Of a DNA stretch of 34,594 bases, positions 7,985 through 19,048 are shown one piece after another. Source of the DNA: Nitratireductor sp. ZSWI3. Its GTDB lineage: Bacteria > Pseudomonadota > Alphaproteobacteria > Rhizobiales > Rhizobiaceae. The DNA lies in the NCBI RefSeq assembly GCF_024655565.1, contig NZ_JANKOF010000048.1, positions 1 to 34,594 of the forward strand, written 5' to 3'. The first letter of the stretch is position 1. Each line of letters begins with the position of its first letter. The notes below the pieces were generated by a model. That model had not been told where the DNA came from, searched no databases, and saw nothing but the letters and a program-made list of their open reading frames with translations. The position numbers were made by a program, and so were the translations under genes.

Positions 7985-8020
7985 CAGGCAAGCTCCTCAT
8001 GTTGCAAAGAGGGGTATAAG

Positions 8021-8043
8021 CAATGCCGGCATTGATCAATGCC
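8021..8043. promoter_or_regulatory. Operator-like site with three alternating CAATGCC half-sites
   Basis: The 23 bases read CAATGCC, GGCATTG, AT, then CAATGCC. They contain two overlapping perfect palindromes: CAATGCCGGCATTG (8021-8034, 14 bp) and GGCATTGATCAATGCC (8028-8043, 16 bp). On the minus strand a -10-like TTATAC (8018-8013) follows directly and the FMN reductase starts at 7984. The layout suits a repressor or redox regulator covering the promoter (inference). No regulator gene is next to it. Confidence 0.5.
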
Positions 8044-8151
8044 TTGCGCGTCGGATCGGCTCGGCAGGCGGAAGGACGGCGTGCTGCGCTGCCCGGCGAG
8101 CCTTCGGCGCCCACGGCAGGTGCTCGACGACGGCGTGTCCTGTCTCCTCGC

Positions 8152-8760
8152 TCAGTGCTTGGCGCGGCGATAGACCCAGAGCCGTGTCGGGGGAATGTTG
8201 CGGATGATGAAATCGAAATGTTCGACGGTGTAGTCGCCGCGCCCGGGCGGGATCGGCGATTTCGGACCGTAGGTGAGCTGCACCACGGGGCGCCCTTCGG
8301 GAATGCGCCGCAACAGGCTTTCCAGATAGCCGACGCGGGCCGCCACCGGGAAGTTGAGCAGCGGAACGCCTGAAATGACGCTGTCGAAAAGCTCCGGCGC
8401 GCCCTCGCCCAGGGTGCCGTCCAGATCGAAGGCGTCGCCCTCGATCACGTTCACGCCGGGATAGCACGCGCGCAGATGCTTCACGAAATCGGCCGAATAT
8501 TCGACCGCGTAGAGGTTTTCGGGTTTGACGCCGTGCGCCAGGATGGCCTTGGTGATGACGCCTGTGCCGGGCCCCACCTCCAGCACGGGCAGTCCCGACC
8601 GCGTGTCGATGACGGAAGCCATGCGCCGCGCCGTGATGCTGCTGGTCGGGATGATGGAGCCGACGGCCTTGGGCTGGTCGATCCAACCTCGGAAGAAGCG
8701 CAATTCGTCACCGAAGCGGTCCGTGATCGCCTTGCGCACATCCAAACCCTTGCTGCTCAT
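8152..8760 (-). CDS. pmtA: Phospholipid N-methyltransferase
   Basis: PmtA uses S-adenosylmethionine to methylate phosphatidylethanolamine stepwise to phosphatidylcholine at the inner face of the membrane; phosphatidylcholine is a major lipid of rhizobia. The 202-residue protein has the SAM motif LEVGPGTGVIT (60-70) and the N-terminal GWIDQPKAVGSIIPTSS typical of the rhizobial enzyme. The C-terminus has FIIRNIPPTRLWVYRR. AAGGAGGAA lies just before the ATG at 8760. It sits downstream of dnaJ on the same strand, a linkage I recall from related genomes, with 119 bp between them. Confidence 0.88.
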   Translation of the reverse strand: MSSKGLDVRKAITDRFGDELRFFRGWIDQPKAVGSIIPTSSITARRMASVIDTRSGLPVLEVGPGTGVITKAILAHGVKPENLYAVEYSADFVKHLRACYPGVNVIEGDAFDLDGTLGEGAPELFDSVISGVPLLNFPVAARVGYLESLLRRIPEGRPVVQLTYGPKSPIPPGRGDYTVEHFDFIIRNIPPTRLWVYRRAKH

Positions 8761-8879
8761 CTTCCCGGTTCCTCCTTCGCAAATCTCAAATGCGCCAAAC
8801 GAGCAGGCGGGCAGGATCCGTCCGCCGTTTGCAATTCCCCCACAAACAGCCCCCGGAGCCCCTTCTTATCACGCTTCGC

Positions 8880-10001
8880 CTATTCGCCGAAGGATTCGAA
8901 GAAATCCTTCATGCGGGAGAAGAAGCCGGCCGATTGCGGGCTGTTCTCCTTGGAGGAGATGCGTTCGAACTCCTCCAGAAGCTCGCGTTGCTTGCGGGTC
9001 AGGTTCTGCGGTGTCTCCACCGCCACCTGGATGTAGAGATCACCGATCTGCGGCTGGCGCAGCACCGGCATGCCCTTGCCCTTGAGGCGGAACTGACGGC
9101 CGTTCTGTGTGCCTTCCGGCACCTTCACGCGGGTCTGCGTTCCATCCAGCGTCGCCACCTCGAAGGAGCCGCCAAGGGCCGCCGTCGTCATCGAGATGGG
9201 CACCTTGCAATAAAGATCCGCGCCGTCGCGCTGGAAGAACTCATGCGGCTTGACGGAAAGGAAGATGTAGAGATCGCCGGACGGGCCGCCGCGAAGGCCC
9301 GCTTCGCCCTCGCCGGCAAGCCGAATACGGGTGCCGTCCTCGATGCCGGCCGGGATGTTGACCGAAAGGGAACGCTCTTCGGCGACGCGTCCCTGGCCAG
9401 AGCATTTCGGACAGGGATCGGAGATCGTTTCACCCCGCCCCTGGCACTGCGGGCAGGTCCGCTCGATCGAGAAGAAGCCCTGAGCGGCGCGCACGCGTCC
9501 CGAACCGTGGCACATCGGGCAACTGGTCGGTGTTGTGCCGGGCTTGGCGCCGGAACCGGAGCACTCGTCGCAGGCGACGGCCGTCGGCACGCGGATCTGG
9601 CCCGTCTTGCCGGTAAACGCCTCTTCGAGGGTGATCTCCATGTTGAAGCGCAGGTCCGCGCCGTGCTGCCGGCCGCTGCGGCGCTGCCGGCCGCCGCCCA
9701 TCATGTCTCCGAAGATGTCCTCGAAGATATCGGCGAACCCGCCGCCGCCGAAGCCGCCACGCCCACCCATGCCGCCATTCTCGAACGCGGCATGGCCGAA
9801 CTGATCATAGGCCGCGCGCTTCTGCGGATCGCGCAGCGTCTCATAGGCCTCGTTGATTTCCTTGAACTTGTGCTCGGCCTCGTCGTCGCCTGGATTGCGG
9901 TCGGGATGATACCGCATGGCAAGCTTGCGAAACGCGCTTTTCAGTTCTTTTTCGTCGGCGTTTCTCGACACGCTGAGCGTCTCGTAAAAATCTGCCTTCA
10001 T
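8880..10001 (-). CDS. dnaJ: Chaperone protein DnaJ (Hsp40)
   Basis: DnaJ stimulates the ATPase of DnaK and delivers unfolded proteins. The 373-residue protein has all type I parts: J domain with HPD at 32-34, a Gly/Phe-rich linker with [10 protein letters not shown], four zinc-finger repeats ([32 protein letters not shown]), and the C-terminal substrate domains. The start MKADFYE at 10001 has AGGA 7 nt upstream; an ATG at 10016 has none. Unusually, it does not follow dnaK directly: a membrane acyltransferase gene lies between them, with 153 bp between that gene and dnaJ, enough for a separate promoter. Confidence 0.96.
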   Translation of the reverse strand: MKADFYETLSVSRNADEKELKSAFRKLAMRYHPDRNPGDDEAEHKFKEINEAYETLRDPQKRAAYDQFGHAAFENGGMGGRGGFGGGGFADIFEDIFGDMMGGGRQRRSGRQHGADLRFNMEITLEEAFTGKTGQIRVPTAVACDECSGSGAKPGTTPTSCPMCHGSGRVRAAQGFFSIERTCPQCQGRGETISDPCPKCSGQGRVAEERSLSVNIPAGIEDGTRIRLAGEGEAGLRGGPSGDLYIFLSVKPHEFFQRDGADLYCKVPISMTTAALGGSFEVATLDGTQTRVKVPEGTQNGRQFRLKGKGMPVLRQPQIGDLYIQVAVETPQNLTRKQRELLEEFERISSKENSPQSAGFFSRMKDFFESFGE

Positions 10002-10154
10002 AAATGAGTCCTGCATGGTCTTATTGGAGCACGCACCGTCCCCGATCAGTGTGCGCTATTTAGGTATTCGAGAGAGCGAATGCCATAGTTTGCGGCAGAT
10101 TGCCAGTTGCAGCTTGGCCCGCAAACGCATCTTTTCGGCTTGTTGCGGCAGAGC

Positions 10155-11255
10155 TCAGATCGGTGCGGCGCTGCCGGAGGAGCGCGCCGCCCGGGTGAGG
10201 CCCAGCGCTTTCAGGATGGTGCCGGCCAGGACGGATTCGAACAAGCGCAGGGAAGCAATCGCGACGAACACCGTCACCAGCATCACAAAACCCGTGTAGG
10301 CGAAGAACACGGCGCTCGACGGGGAGGCGATGTACTGGTTCCACACGAAGGAAAGCAGCAGGCTCTCCGTCACCGGATGCCAGAGATAGATGCCGAAGGA
10401 AACGGCGGCCGCCGGACGCAGGAAGGCGGGATAAGTGTAGCGGTCGGGATCGTTGCGCTCGACCAGCCCGCCGAGGAAGACGGCCGCGCCGAGAAGGGCC
10501 AGCGTCACATAGATGTCGAGCCGCAGCACCATCGTCGCGCAGGCCAGGAGGATCGCCAGCCATGCCGATGTGCGCGAGGCGATCCGCCAGGGCGAGCTTT
10601 TCACCAGGGTCGCCAGAAAGGCGCCGAGGACGAAATCCGCGAAGGTGCGGTAAGCGCCCCATGTATCGGCCTGCACCCAGCTTTCGAACGGCATGACGCC
10701 GGTTCGCACCATGGCTTCCAGCGCCGCATAGGACAGAAGCAGCAGGACCGCGAGGCCGAATCGCCCGCCGATGCGGTGGGCGAGGATGATCAAGGGCAGC
10801 AGGAGATAGGCGAACCACTCGGCCGACAGCGACCAGGAGACGAAGTTGAAGGTCAGCGTGTCCTGCACGCCCCAGGCCTGGATCAGCAGAATCTGCGCGG
10901 GAAGCGTATCCCACTGAAAGAGCTGCGGTTCGCCGCCGCTGCGCAAAAGGCCGAAATGGACGGCAAGCCCGACCAGGACGAAATAGGACAGCGTGGCGAG
11001 ATGCAGCGGATAGAGCCGCGCCAGCCGCTTGCCGAGATAGACGAGATAGCTGCGCGCGTCGCGCACCTCCTCGCCATACCGGTCGAAGATCAGGAAGCCT
11101 GACATGATGAAGAACATGTCCAGCAACGGGCGCAGGACCGACAATTCGTCCTTCACCCAGAGGCTCGCCTCCGGTGCGAAATGCCCGAAATGGTAAAGCA
11201 TGATCAGCAGCGCCGCCACGAGGCGCCAGATCTCGAACAGTCGATAACGGGTCAC
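10155..11255 (-). CDS. Acyltransferase 3 family membrane protein
   Basis: Acyltransferase-3 proteins move acyl groups (often O-acetyl) onto surface sugars or lipids. The 366-residue protein has about 10 hydrophobic segments and the family landmarks: LYHFGHF with the key His in the first segment, LDMFFIMSGFLIF, RLARLYPLHL, and SWSLSAEWFAY. The best start is GTG at 11255 (VTRYRLFEIWR), with GGAAGG upstream; earlier in-frame codons run into the dnaK terminator and dnaK itself and give non-family sequence. It is sandwiched between dnaK and dnaJ, and the strong hairpin after dnaK should reduce read-through, so it probably has its own promoter. The acceptor is unknown. Confidence 0.82.
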   Translation of the reverse strand: MTRYRLFEIWRLVAALLIMLYHFGHFAPEASLWVKDELSVLRPLLDMFFIMSGFLIFDRYGEEVRDARSYLVYLGKRLARLYPLHLATLSYFVLVGLAVHFGLLRSGGEPQLFQWDTLPAQILLIQAWGVQDTLTFNFVSWSLSAEWFAYLLLPLIILAHRIGGRFGLAVLLLLSYAALEAMVRTGVMPFESWVQADTWGAYRTFADFVLGAFLATLVKSSPWRIASRTSAWLAILLACATMVLRLDIYVTLALLGAAVFLGGLVERNDPDRYTYPAFLRPAAAVSFGIYLWHPVTESLLLSFVWNQYIASPSSAVFFAYTGFVMLVTVFVAIASLRLFESVLAGTILKALGLTRAARSSGSAAPI

Positions 11256-11322
11256 GGCCCCCCAGCCTTCCGCTCGTTGGTTTGGCGGCCACGCTACCGG
11301 GGGAGGCTTAAGAAGCGATGAA

Positions 11323-11357
11323 AGCAAAGCCCGGGTCGCGGGGGCCCGGGCTTTGCT
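11323..11357 (-). terminator. Intrinsic terminator-like hairpin after dnaK
   Basis: AGCAAAGCCCGGG and CCCGGGCTTTGCT make a perfect 13-bp stem with a 9-base loop, 20 bp past the dnaK stop. On the minus strand it is followed by a T-rich but broken run (TTCATCGCTTCTT), so termination may be partial. Confidence 0.7.
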
Positions 11358-11376
11358 TGTCGCTGTGGCTGACCGG

Positions 11377-13290
<1,914 letters not shown>

Positions 13291-13311
13291 GTCTTCTCTC
13301 CGCTAAGCAGA

Positions 13312-13386
13312 CTGTCAGGACCCATGTCGGCGTTCCCGATGACAGCCCCTGTTTACACGAATTTGCCGTGGCACGGTTCCTGACAG
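13312..13386 (-). promoter_or_regulatory. Long-range stem in the dnaK 5' leader
   Basis: On the dnaK mRNA, CTGTCAGGA (13386-13378) can pair perfectly with TCCTGACAG (13320-13312), closing a 57-nt loop that itself contains GTGCCACGGC. The 3' arm ends about 8-10 nt before the GGAGAG ribosome site. The structure could modulate dnaK translation with temperature; this is inference, and I see no ROSE-type signature. Confidence 0.35.
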
Positions 13387-13411
13387 AAACACGCCGAACG
13401 GCATCGAGGCG

Positions 13412-13441
13412 TATATAAGAATGAGGCTTTTCATACGCAAG
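13412..13441 (-). promoter_or_regulatory. Candidate RpoH (heat-shock) promoter of dnaK
   Basis: The minus strand has CTTGCG (13441-13436), 16 bp, then CTTATATA (13419-13412). This fits the alphaproteobacterial RpoH pattern, CTTG in the -35 and C-T/C-TAT in the -10. The predicted RNA start near 13405 gives a leader of about 115 nt. No CIRCE element was seen. Confidence 0.45.
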
Positions 13442-13589
13442 ACGGGATTTGGGTCATCGGCCCAGGGCGGTTGCCCCTGCACAAGCGGGATTTGCAGAAA
13501 ACATAAGTCAATGGTGATTTGAACCACGGCGCGTTGTGCGACAGCCTGTCGGTATGGGGCCTCTCCGCCGCTCCCATGGGGAGACGGCA

Positions 13590-13641
13590 GATCAAAGACT
13601 TGCAGCGTCCTTTATGCGTCCGGATGGACGCACGGCGCTGT
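13590..13641. repeat. Copy of the TACAGCGCCGTGCG palindromic repeat, reverse orientation
   Basis: The core GCAGCGTCCTTTATGCGTCC, then GGACGCACGGCGCTGTG (13602-13641), is the reverse complement of the left half of the element at 22921. The flank CAGATCAAAGACTT matches the same element's AAGTCTTTGAATCTG side. It occupies the intergenic space between divergent dnaK and the cell wall hydrolase gene and reaches into the latter's assumed start. The rest of 13442-13589 holds nothing recognisable. Confidence 0.65.
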
Positions 13642-14316
13642 GGGCGGGGAGAAACCGCACTGTTTCGGGCATTGTTGCTCGGGGGCCTGGTCACGGCATC
13701 GCTGGCTCAACCGCCCGCCTCGACACCCTCGTGGCGCGCGGCGGGCACCGGTATTCTGCGGAGCTATGAGAGTGTCTGCCTGGCGCTGGCCCTCTATCAC
13801 GAAGCGCGCGGCGAAACGGAGACGGGCAGGCACGCCGTCGCCCTGGTGGTGCTGAACCGGGTCCGATCACCCCGGTATCCGCAAACCGTTTGCGGCGTCG
13901 TCTTCCACAACGCGCGCTGGGCCGGTCGCTGCCAGTTCTCCTTTGCCTGCACGAAGGCCGAGCTGGTGCCCGATGACCCGGCTGCCTGGACCGCCGCTTT
14001 GGCGCTGGCAAGGTCCGTCTTGTCCGGCGCCAGCCGGTCGCAAGCCTGGCTCGAGGCCGCGTCCGTGGCCGGCGATGCGATGCACTACCATGCCGATTAT
14101 GCCAGGCCGCCTTGGGCGCTTCGGCTCAGGTCCCTGGGGCGCGTCGGGCGGCATGTGTTCTTCGACGGCGAGGCGCTCCCGGAAAGGCGGCAGGCGTGCC
14201 GCACGGCCGAAGCCTTTTGCAGCCAGGCAACCTCAAAAAGGAGAATATCTAGACGTTCTCCCAGCCCTCGTGCTCCGAAGCGCGGTAGATCGCGTCGATC
14301 AGCCTCTGGTTCCTGA
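13624..14316 (+). CDS. SleB-type cell wall hydrolase (Hydrolase_2 family), exported
   Basis: The core shows the family pattern: [12 protein letters not shown] with the catalytic-type Glu, [23 protein letters not shown] and CQFSFAC, then [11 protein letters not shown]. Such proteins cleave peptidoglycan. An N-terminal hydrophobic stretch ([15 protein letters not shown]) is a probable signal peptide. The start is uncertain: the ATG at 13624 lies inside an intergenic repeat and has no ribosome site; GGGGAG at 13647-13652 sits about 8 nt before a CTG that would begin MFRALLLGG. The reading frame stays open 68 bp into the convergent Gfo/Idh gene, and the last 30 or so Ser/Arg-rich residues are antisense-derived and not family-like. 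Confidence 0.75.
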   Translation: MDARRCGRGETALFRALLLGGLVTASLAQPPASTPSWRAAGTGILRSYESVCLALALYHEARGETETGRHAVALVVLNRVRSPRYPQTVCGVVFHNARWAGRCQFSFACTKAELVPDDPAAWTAALALARSVLSGASRSQAWLEAASVAGDAMHYHADYARPPWALRLRSLGRVGRHVFFDGEALPERRQACRTAEAFCSQATSKRRISRRSPSPRAPKRGRSRRSASGS

Positions 14317-15235
14317 CCGAATCCTCAAGCGGGAAGATCGCGGCGTCCTCGCCGCGCGCCGCCCGGGCGATGGCCTCGGCCTGCAGGCGATATTGCCGTG
14401 CACCGGCGAAACGGTAGACCGATGCGACGGAGTGGCTGGCGTCGTGCACCACCACACGCGCATCGCCGTAATTGGGCGGGTTGAAGGGGGCTTCCACCTC
14501 GATGAACCCGCTTTCTCCATGGAAAACCATCGATTGGCGCAGCGCCATCTGCGTCGCCACGTAGAATGTGAGTTCGAAGCTGCCGAAGTCGGCCTTCACG
14601 CTGGCATAGATGTCGGTTCCGAACACCGGGTCCCGCTCCACTGCCGCCTGCACCCGGTGCGGCTCCATGCCGCTGGCGAAGCGGGTCGTCACGATCGGGT
14701 AGACACCGATATCCGGCAGCCCGCCGCCGCCCAGCTCCGGCTTGTTGCGCATGTTGGCAGGATCGATGTTGTGATAGCAGAACGCGCCCTGCACGTGGCG
14801 CAGGCGGCCGATCGCCCCTTCGCCGATCAGGGAGCGCACCTTCAGCCATTGCGGGTGATAGGTCACCATGAACGCTTCCGAGACCACGACATTGTTCCGG
14901 TCCCGGGCCTCGATCACGCGGGCGATGTCCCTGGCGTTCAATGCGAGCGGCTTTTCGACCAGCACATGCTTGCCCGCGTCTGCCGCCCTTATCGCCCAGG
15001 CGACATGGTCGGATGTCGGCAGCGGGATGTAGACCGCGTCCACCTCCGGGGAGTTCACCAGAGCCTCGTATGAGGAAAAGACGTGAGGGATCCCGAAACG
15101 CGCGGCGAGCGCGCGCGCTTTCGCCTCGTCCCGACTGGCGATCGCCGTCACCACGCCATTCTCGGCATCCTGGATCTGCGGGATGACCTGCTCGCGGCCG
15201 ATCTTGGCGGTGGAAAGAATTCCCCAGCGGAACAT
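14249..15235 (-). CDS. Gfo/Idh/MocA-family oxidoreductase
   Basis: The 328-residue protein is a NAD(P)-dependent sugar- or inositol-type dehydrogenase. It begins [19 protein letters not shown] with the Rossmann GxxxxG region, has [11 protein letters not shown] (the EKP motif with the conserved catalytic Lys) near residue 95, and the C-terminal substrate domain with [18 protein letters not shown] lies 6 nt before the ATG at 15235, so the longer start at 15262 is rejected. Substrate unknown. Its end overlaps the convergent cell wall hydrolase frame by 68 bp. Confidence 0.88.
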   Translation of the reverse strand: MFRWGILSTAKIGREQVIPQIQDAENGVVTAIASRDEAKARALAARFGIPHVFSSYEALVNSPEVDAVYIPLPTSDHVAWAIRAADAGKHVLVEKPLALNARDIARVIEARDRNNVVVSEAFMVTYHPQWLKVRSLIGEGAIGRLRHVQGAFCYHNIDPANMRNKPELGGGGLPDIGVYPIVTTRFASGMEPHRVQAAVERDPVFGTDIYASVKADFGSFELTFYVATQMALRQSMVFHGESGFIEVEAPFNPPNYGDARVVVHDASHSVASVYRFAGARQYRLQAEAIARAARGEDAAIFPLEDSVRNQRLIDAIYRASEHEGWENV

Positions 15236-15265
15236 GCGCTTCTCCTGTGTTTCCGGGCGCACCCG

Positions 15266-15335
15266 AGTGGTGCGATCCTGACAGATGGGGACCCATCCGT
15301 TTGGGTCAGACGACTACAGCGTCCTTGAATCTGCG
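15266..15335. repeat. Mosaic of two decayed intergenic repeats
   Basis: Bases 15266-15316 (AGTGGTGCGATCC, ACAGATGG, CATCCGTTT, GGTCAGACGACT) are a one-palindrome, shortened version of the 122-bp element at 33777-33898. Directly joined to it, 15317-15335 has GTCCTTGAATCTGCGTATCG, which matches the right half of the 22921 repeat at 17 of 20 positions. The element lies just upstream of the Gfo/Idh gene. Confidence 0.55.
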
Positions 15336-15380
15336 TATCGGCGATGGATGAAAAGCCGGGTAGGCCCGCTTGCCGGGGCG

Positions 15381-15400
15381 GGCGGCGGAAATCCGCCGCC
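15381..15400 (-). terminator. GC-rich hairpin after pheT
   Basis: GGCGGCGG-AAAT-CCGCCGCC makes an 8-bp stem 24 bp after the pheT stop. A second imperfect hairpin with TTTTC after it on the minus strand lies near 15353-15377. Together they may terminate the pheST transcript, but there is no clean T-run. Confidence 0.35.
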
Positions 15401-15424
15401 GCCCTCGTTCAGCCCGTCTCCTGC

Positions 15425-17830
15425 CTAGCCGCGCAATGTCCCGCCGGTCTGCTTGCCGACATTGTCGACGATGCGGCCGGCGAGCGCCTCGAGATCCTCG
15501 TCCGTCAGGGTCTTCTCCCGCGGCTGGATCGACACCTCGATCGCGACGGACTTCCTGCCTTCACCGAGCGAAGCGCCTTCGAACACGTCGAACACGCGCA
15601 CGCCGGTGATCAGTTTCTTGTCCGCGGCCGAGGCGGCGCGCTCGATGCTGGCCGCCTCCACCGTCCGGTCGACGACGAAAGCGAAGTCGCGCCGCACCAG
15701 CTGGAACGGCGACAGATCGAGACGCGGCTTGGTGCGCGTCGCCTTGGCCTTCGGCTCGGGGATGGCGTCGATGAAGACCTCGAAGCCGCAGATCGGCCCG
15801 TCGGCATCGAGGGCCTCCAGCGTGCGCGGATGCAATTCTCCGAAGGTTGCGAGCACGATCTTCGGTCCGAGCCGGATCGTGCCGGAACGGCCGGGATGGT
15901 ACCACTCCGGCCCTCCTGCGACGATCTGGAGCTTGTCGACCGGCGCGCCGCAGGCCTCCAGCACGGCGATGGCGTCGGCCTTGGCATCGAACACGTCGAC
16001 CGGCGCGCTGTTGCCCGACCAGTGGCGCCCCGCGCCGTCCATCCCCGCCGTGCCGCGGCGGATGCCGCCGGCAACGCGCCGCTGCCCCTCATAGGCGTCG
16101 CTCTCATAGGTGCTCGACACCTCGAACAGCGCCACGTCGGCAAAGCCGCGTGCGGCGTTGCGCTGCGCGGCGGCGATCAGCCCCGGCAGCAGCGAAGGCC
16201 GCATGTCCGACATGGACGCGGCGATCGGATTGGAGAGCTTCAGCTTCGCGTCGCCGCCGCCGAACAGATTCGCCTGGCTCTCGTCGATGAAGGTCCAGGT
16301 GACCGCCTCCATCATGCCCCTGACGGCAAGGGCCCGGCGCGCCGAACGCGTGCGGTTCTGCAGCACGGTGAGGATCGGCCCGTTCACGGCCCCATGCGAG
16401 GGAAGCGGCGCCGGCGCGATCTCGTTGACGCCGTGAATGCGCATCACCTCTTCGACGAGATCCGCCTTGCCGTCGATGTCCGGCCGCCAGGAGGGTACGG
16501 AAACCTCCACCGTCTCGCCGCTGCCGGTCGAGGCGAAGCCAAGCCGGCCAAGGATGGCGATGCTTTCCTGCGCCGGCACGTCGAGGCCGGTCAGGCGCTT
16601 CACCTCGGCGGTGGGGAAGCTGATGGTGCGTGGCGTGTAGCCGCGGTAGCCGACGATGCGGTTCCCGCTCGCTTCGCCGCCGCACAGCTCGAGAACGAGC
16701 CGCGCGGCCAGCTCCAGGCCGGGCACCATCATCTCGGGATCGACGCCGCGCTCGAAACGATAGCGCGCGTCGGTGATGATGCCGAGGTCGCGTCCGGTCC
16801 GCGCGATGTTCATCGCATCCCAGAGCGCCGATTCGATCAGCACGTCGGTGGTGTTCTCGTCGCAGCCGGAATGTTCGCCGCCCATCACGCCGGCGATGGA
16901 TTCGACGCCGTCCTCGTCGGCGATGACGCACATTTCCGGGGTCAGCGTGTATTCCCGCTCATCGAGCGCCAGAACCGTCTCTCCGTCCCTGGCGCGGCGA
17001 ATGGTGAGATCGCCCTTCACCTTGGCTGCGTCGAACACGTGCAGCGGGCGGCCGCGATCAAAGGTCACGTAGTTGGTGATGTCCACCAGCGCATTGATCG
17101 GCCTGAGGCCGATCGCCGTCAGCCGCTGCTGCAGCCATTTGGGCGACGGGCCGTTCTTCACGCCGCGCACGATGCGCAGGCCGAAGCCCGGGCAAAGCTC
17201 CGGCGCCTCGATGGTGACCTCGACAGGGCAATCGCCCTTTCCGGGAACCGGGACGATCGGATCGTCCTTGAGCTTGCCGAGGCCGGCGGCCGCAAGGTCG
17301 CGGGCGATCCCGTAGACGCTGGTGCAGTCCGGCCGGTTCGGCGTCAGGCCGATCTCGATCACAGGATCGTCGAGCTTCGCCCAGCCGGCGAAGGAGGCTC
17401 CCACGGGCGCATCCTCGGGCAGATCGATGATGCCGTCGTGCTCGTCGGACATCTGCAGCTCGCGCTCGGAGCACATCATGCCGTGGCTTTCCACGCCGCG
17501 GATCTTGCCCACCGACAGCGTCGCGTCGATGCCGGGCACATAGGTGCCGGGCGCTGCGAAGGCGCCGATCAGGCCGGCGCGGGCGTTGGGCGCCCCGCAG
17601 ACCACCTGCACCGGTTGGCCGGCGCCCGTGTCGACCGAGAGCACGCGCAGGCGGTCGGCATCGGGATGCTGCTCCGCCGTCAGCACTTTGGCGATGACGA
17701 AGGGCTTCAGCGCCGCCTTGTCGTCCACGTCCTCGACCTCGAGGCCGATCATGGTGAGCGTCTCGACGATCTCGTCGAGCGTCGCTTCGGTCTCAAGATG
17801 ATCCTTGAGCCAGGAGAGGGTGAATTTCAT
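15425..17830 (-). CDS. pheT: Phenylalanyl-tRNA synthetase beta subunit
   Basis: The beta chain of the alpha2-beta2 enzyme that charges tRNA-Phe. The 801 residues match the family's usual length and order: N-terminal EMAP-type tRNA-binding fold ([12 protein letters not shown], then [11 protein letters not shown]), the B3/B4 editing domain, the B5 domain, the catalytic-like core, and the C-terminal anticodon-binding ferredoxin-like domain with FPLVRRD-like [12 protein letters not shown] and [20 protein letters not shown] precedes the ATG. It starts 12 bp after pheS and is surely cotranscribed with it. Confidence 0.97.
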   Translation of the reverse strand: MKFTLSWLKDHLETEATLDEIVETLTMIGLEVEDVDDKAALKPFVIAKVLTAEQHPDADRLRVLSVDTGAGQPVQVVCGAPNARAGLIGAFAAPGTYVPGIDATLSVGKIRGVESHGMMCSERELQMSDEHDGIIDLPEDAPVGASFAGWAKLDDPVIEIGLTPNRPDCTSVYGIARDLAAAGLGKLKDDPIVPVPGKGDCPVEVTIEAPELCPGFGLRIVRGVKNGPSPKWLQQRLTAIGLRPINALVDITNYVTFDRGRPLHVFDAAKVKGDLTIRRARDGETVLALDEREYTLTPEMCVIADEDGVESIAGVMGGEHSGCDENTTDVLIESALWDAMNIARTGRDLGIITDARYRFERGVDPEMMVPGLELAARLVLELCGGEASGNRIVGYRGYTPRTISFPTAEVKRLTGLDVPAQESIAILGRLGFASTGSGETVEVSVPSWRPDIDGKADLVEEVMRIHGVNEIAPAPLPSHGAVNGPILTVLQNRTRSARRALAVRGMMEAVTWTFIDESQANLFGGGDAKLKLSNPIAASMSDMRPSLLPGLIAAAQRNAARGFADVALFEVSSTYESDAYEGQRRVAGGIRRGTAGMDGAGRHWSGNSAPVDVFDAKADAIAVLEACGAPVDKLQIVAGGPEWYHPGRSGTIRLGPKIVLATFGELHPRTLEALDADGPICGFEVFIDAIPEPKAKATRTKPRLDLSPFQLVRRDFAFVVDRTVEAASIERAASAADKKLITGVRVFDVFEGASLGEGRKSVAIEVSIQPREKTLTDEDLEALAGRIVDNVGKQTGGTLRG

Positions 17831-17842
17831 CGATCTTCCTCC

Positions 17843-18928
17843 TTACGCGCTGAGACCGCCGAACAGCGTCGGCAGGTCGAGCGGGCGGAAGCCGTAGTGC
17901 TCCAGCCAGCGCACGTCGGCGTCGAAATAGTCGCGCAGGTCAGGCATGCCGTATTTCAGCGTGGCGATGCGGTCGATGCCCATGCCCCAGGCAAATCCCT
18001 GGTATTCGTCGGGATCGAGCCCGCAATTGCACAGCACGTTCGGGTGCACCATCCCGCAGCCGAGGATCTCCATCCAGTCGTTGCCTTCGCCGAAACGCAC
18101 TTCGCCCGGCTGCGACCGGTCGCACTGGATGTCGACCTCGAGGCTCGGCTCTGTGAACGGAAAGAAGGAGGGGCGGAAACGCATGTTGAGATGCGGAACC
18201 TCGAAGAACGCCTTGCAGAACTCCTGCAGCACCCACTTCATGTTGGCCACGTTCGCCGTCTTGTCGATCACCAGCCCTTCGAGCTGATGGAACATCGGCG
18301 AATGGGTGGCATCCGAATCCTGCCGGTAGGTCTTGCCGGGAATGACGATGCGGATCGGCGGCTTCTGCTTCTCCATCGTGTGGATCTGCACCGGCGAGGT
18401 GTGCGTGCGCAAAAGCTTGCGCTCGCCCGTCTCGTCCGCCGGAAAGAAGAACGTGTCGTGCATCTCGCGCGCCGGGTGGCCTTCGGGAAAATTCAGCGCG
18501 GTGAAATTATAATAGTCCGTTTCGATGTCCGGGCCCTCGGCGATCGAGAAGCCCATATCGGCGAAGATCGCGGTGATCTCGTCGACCACCTGGCTGATCG
18601 GATGGATGCGGCCTCGCTCGGCGGGCGGGCGCCGCACCGGCAGGGTCACGTCCACCGTCTCGCGCTCCAGACGGGCGTTGATCGCCGCGTCGCGCAGCTC
18701 GGCGCGCCGTGCCGTCAGTGCCTCGCTGATGCGCGCCTTCAGCCCGTTGATGGCCGGCCCCATGACCTGGCGCTCGTCGGGCGTCATCGTGCCCAGCGTC
18801 TTCAGCCGCTCGGAGACCGAGCCCTTCTTGCCCAAGGCGGCAATGCGGACGGCTTCGATCTCCTGCTCGTCCGCCGCTGCGGCGATCTGGCCTGCGATGG
18901 CCTTTTCCAGTTCGTCGAGTTCGCTCAT
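17843..18928 (-). CDS. pheS: Phenylalanyl-tRNA synthetase alpha subunit
   Basis: The catalytic class II subunit that joins phenylalanine to its tRNA. The 361-residue protein has the N-terminal coiled-coil arm ([15 protein letters not shown]), GRIHPISQV, class II motif 2 near [14 protein letters not shown], the Phe-binding [10 protein letters not shown] region, and motif 3 as [18 protein letters not shown]. It lies 120 bp downstream of rplT, with a strong hairpin between. I looked for a Phe-rich leader peptide of the E. coli attenuator type in this gap and found none. Confidence 0.97.
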   Translation of the reverse strand: MSELDELEKAIAGQIAAAADEQEIEAVRIAALGKKGSVSERLKTLGTMTPDERQVMGPAINGLKARISEALTARRAELRDAAINARLERETVDVTLPVRRPPAERGRIHPISQVVDEITAIFADMGFSIAEGPDIETDYYNFTALNFPEGHPAREMHDTFFFPADETGERKLLRTHTSPVQIHTMEKQKPPIRIVIPGKTYRQDSDATHSPMFHQLEGLVIDKTANVANMKWVLQEFCKAFFEVPHLNMRFRPSFFPFTEPSLEVDIQCDRSQPGEVRFGEGNDWMEILGCGMVHPNVLCNCGLDPDEYQGFAWGMGIDRIATLKYGMPDLRDYFDADVRWLEHYGFRPLDLPTLFGGLSA

Positions 18929-18978
18929 CGATTTTCCCGAATTTCTCCGCGATGTTGGCCGGATGCGCGTCCATGAAA

Positions 18979-19009
18979 AAACCCGCGCCGGCCCTGCCAG
19001 CGCGGGTTT
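18979..19009 (-). terminator. Intrinsic terminator between rplT and pheS
   Basis: AAACCCGCGC and GCGCGGGTTT form a 10-bp stem with an 11-base loop. On the minus strand the 3' arm runs into an uninterrupted run of six T. This is a textbook terminator for rpmI-rplT, 39 bp after the rplT stop. It may also leak to feed pheST, since no clear pheS promoter is seen in the remaining 50 bp. Confidence 0.8.
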
Positions 19010-19048
19010 CCCAAATAGCAGTTTTCGAAAGCTTGGGAAGCGCTGGTC

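Noticed and set aside
13291-13520. CIRCE element (HrcA operator) upstream of dnaK
   Set aside because: The 9-bp arms with 9-bp spacer pattern is not present; the long-range inverted repeat has different sequence and spacing.
15344-18976. 1210-codon open frame on the plus strand, antisense to pheT and pheS
   Set aside because: It is His/Arg/Asp-rich, has no domain, and spans two certain genes and the gap between them on the other strand.
18929-19048. Possible Phe-rich leader peptide and attenuator for pheST
   Set aside because: There is no start codon with a short Phe-rich frame. The hairpin is better explained as the rplT terminator.
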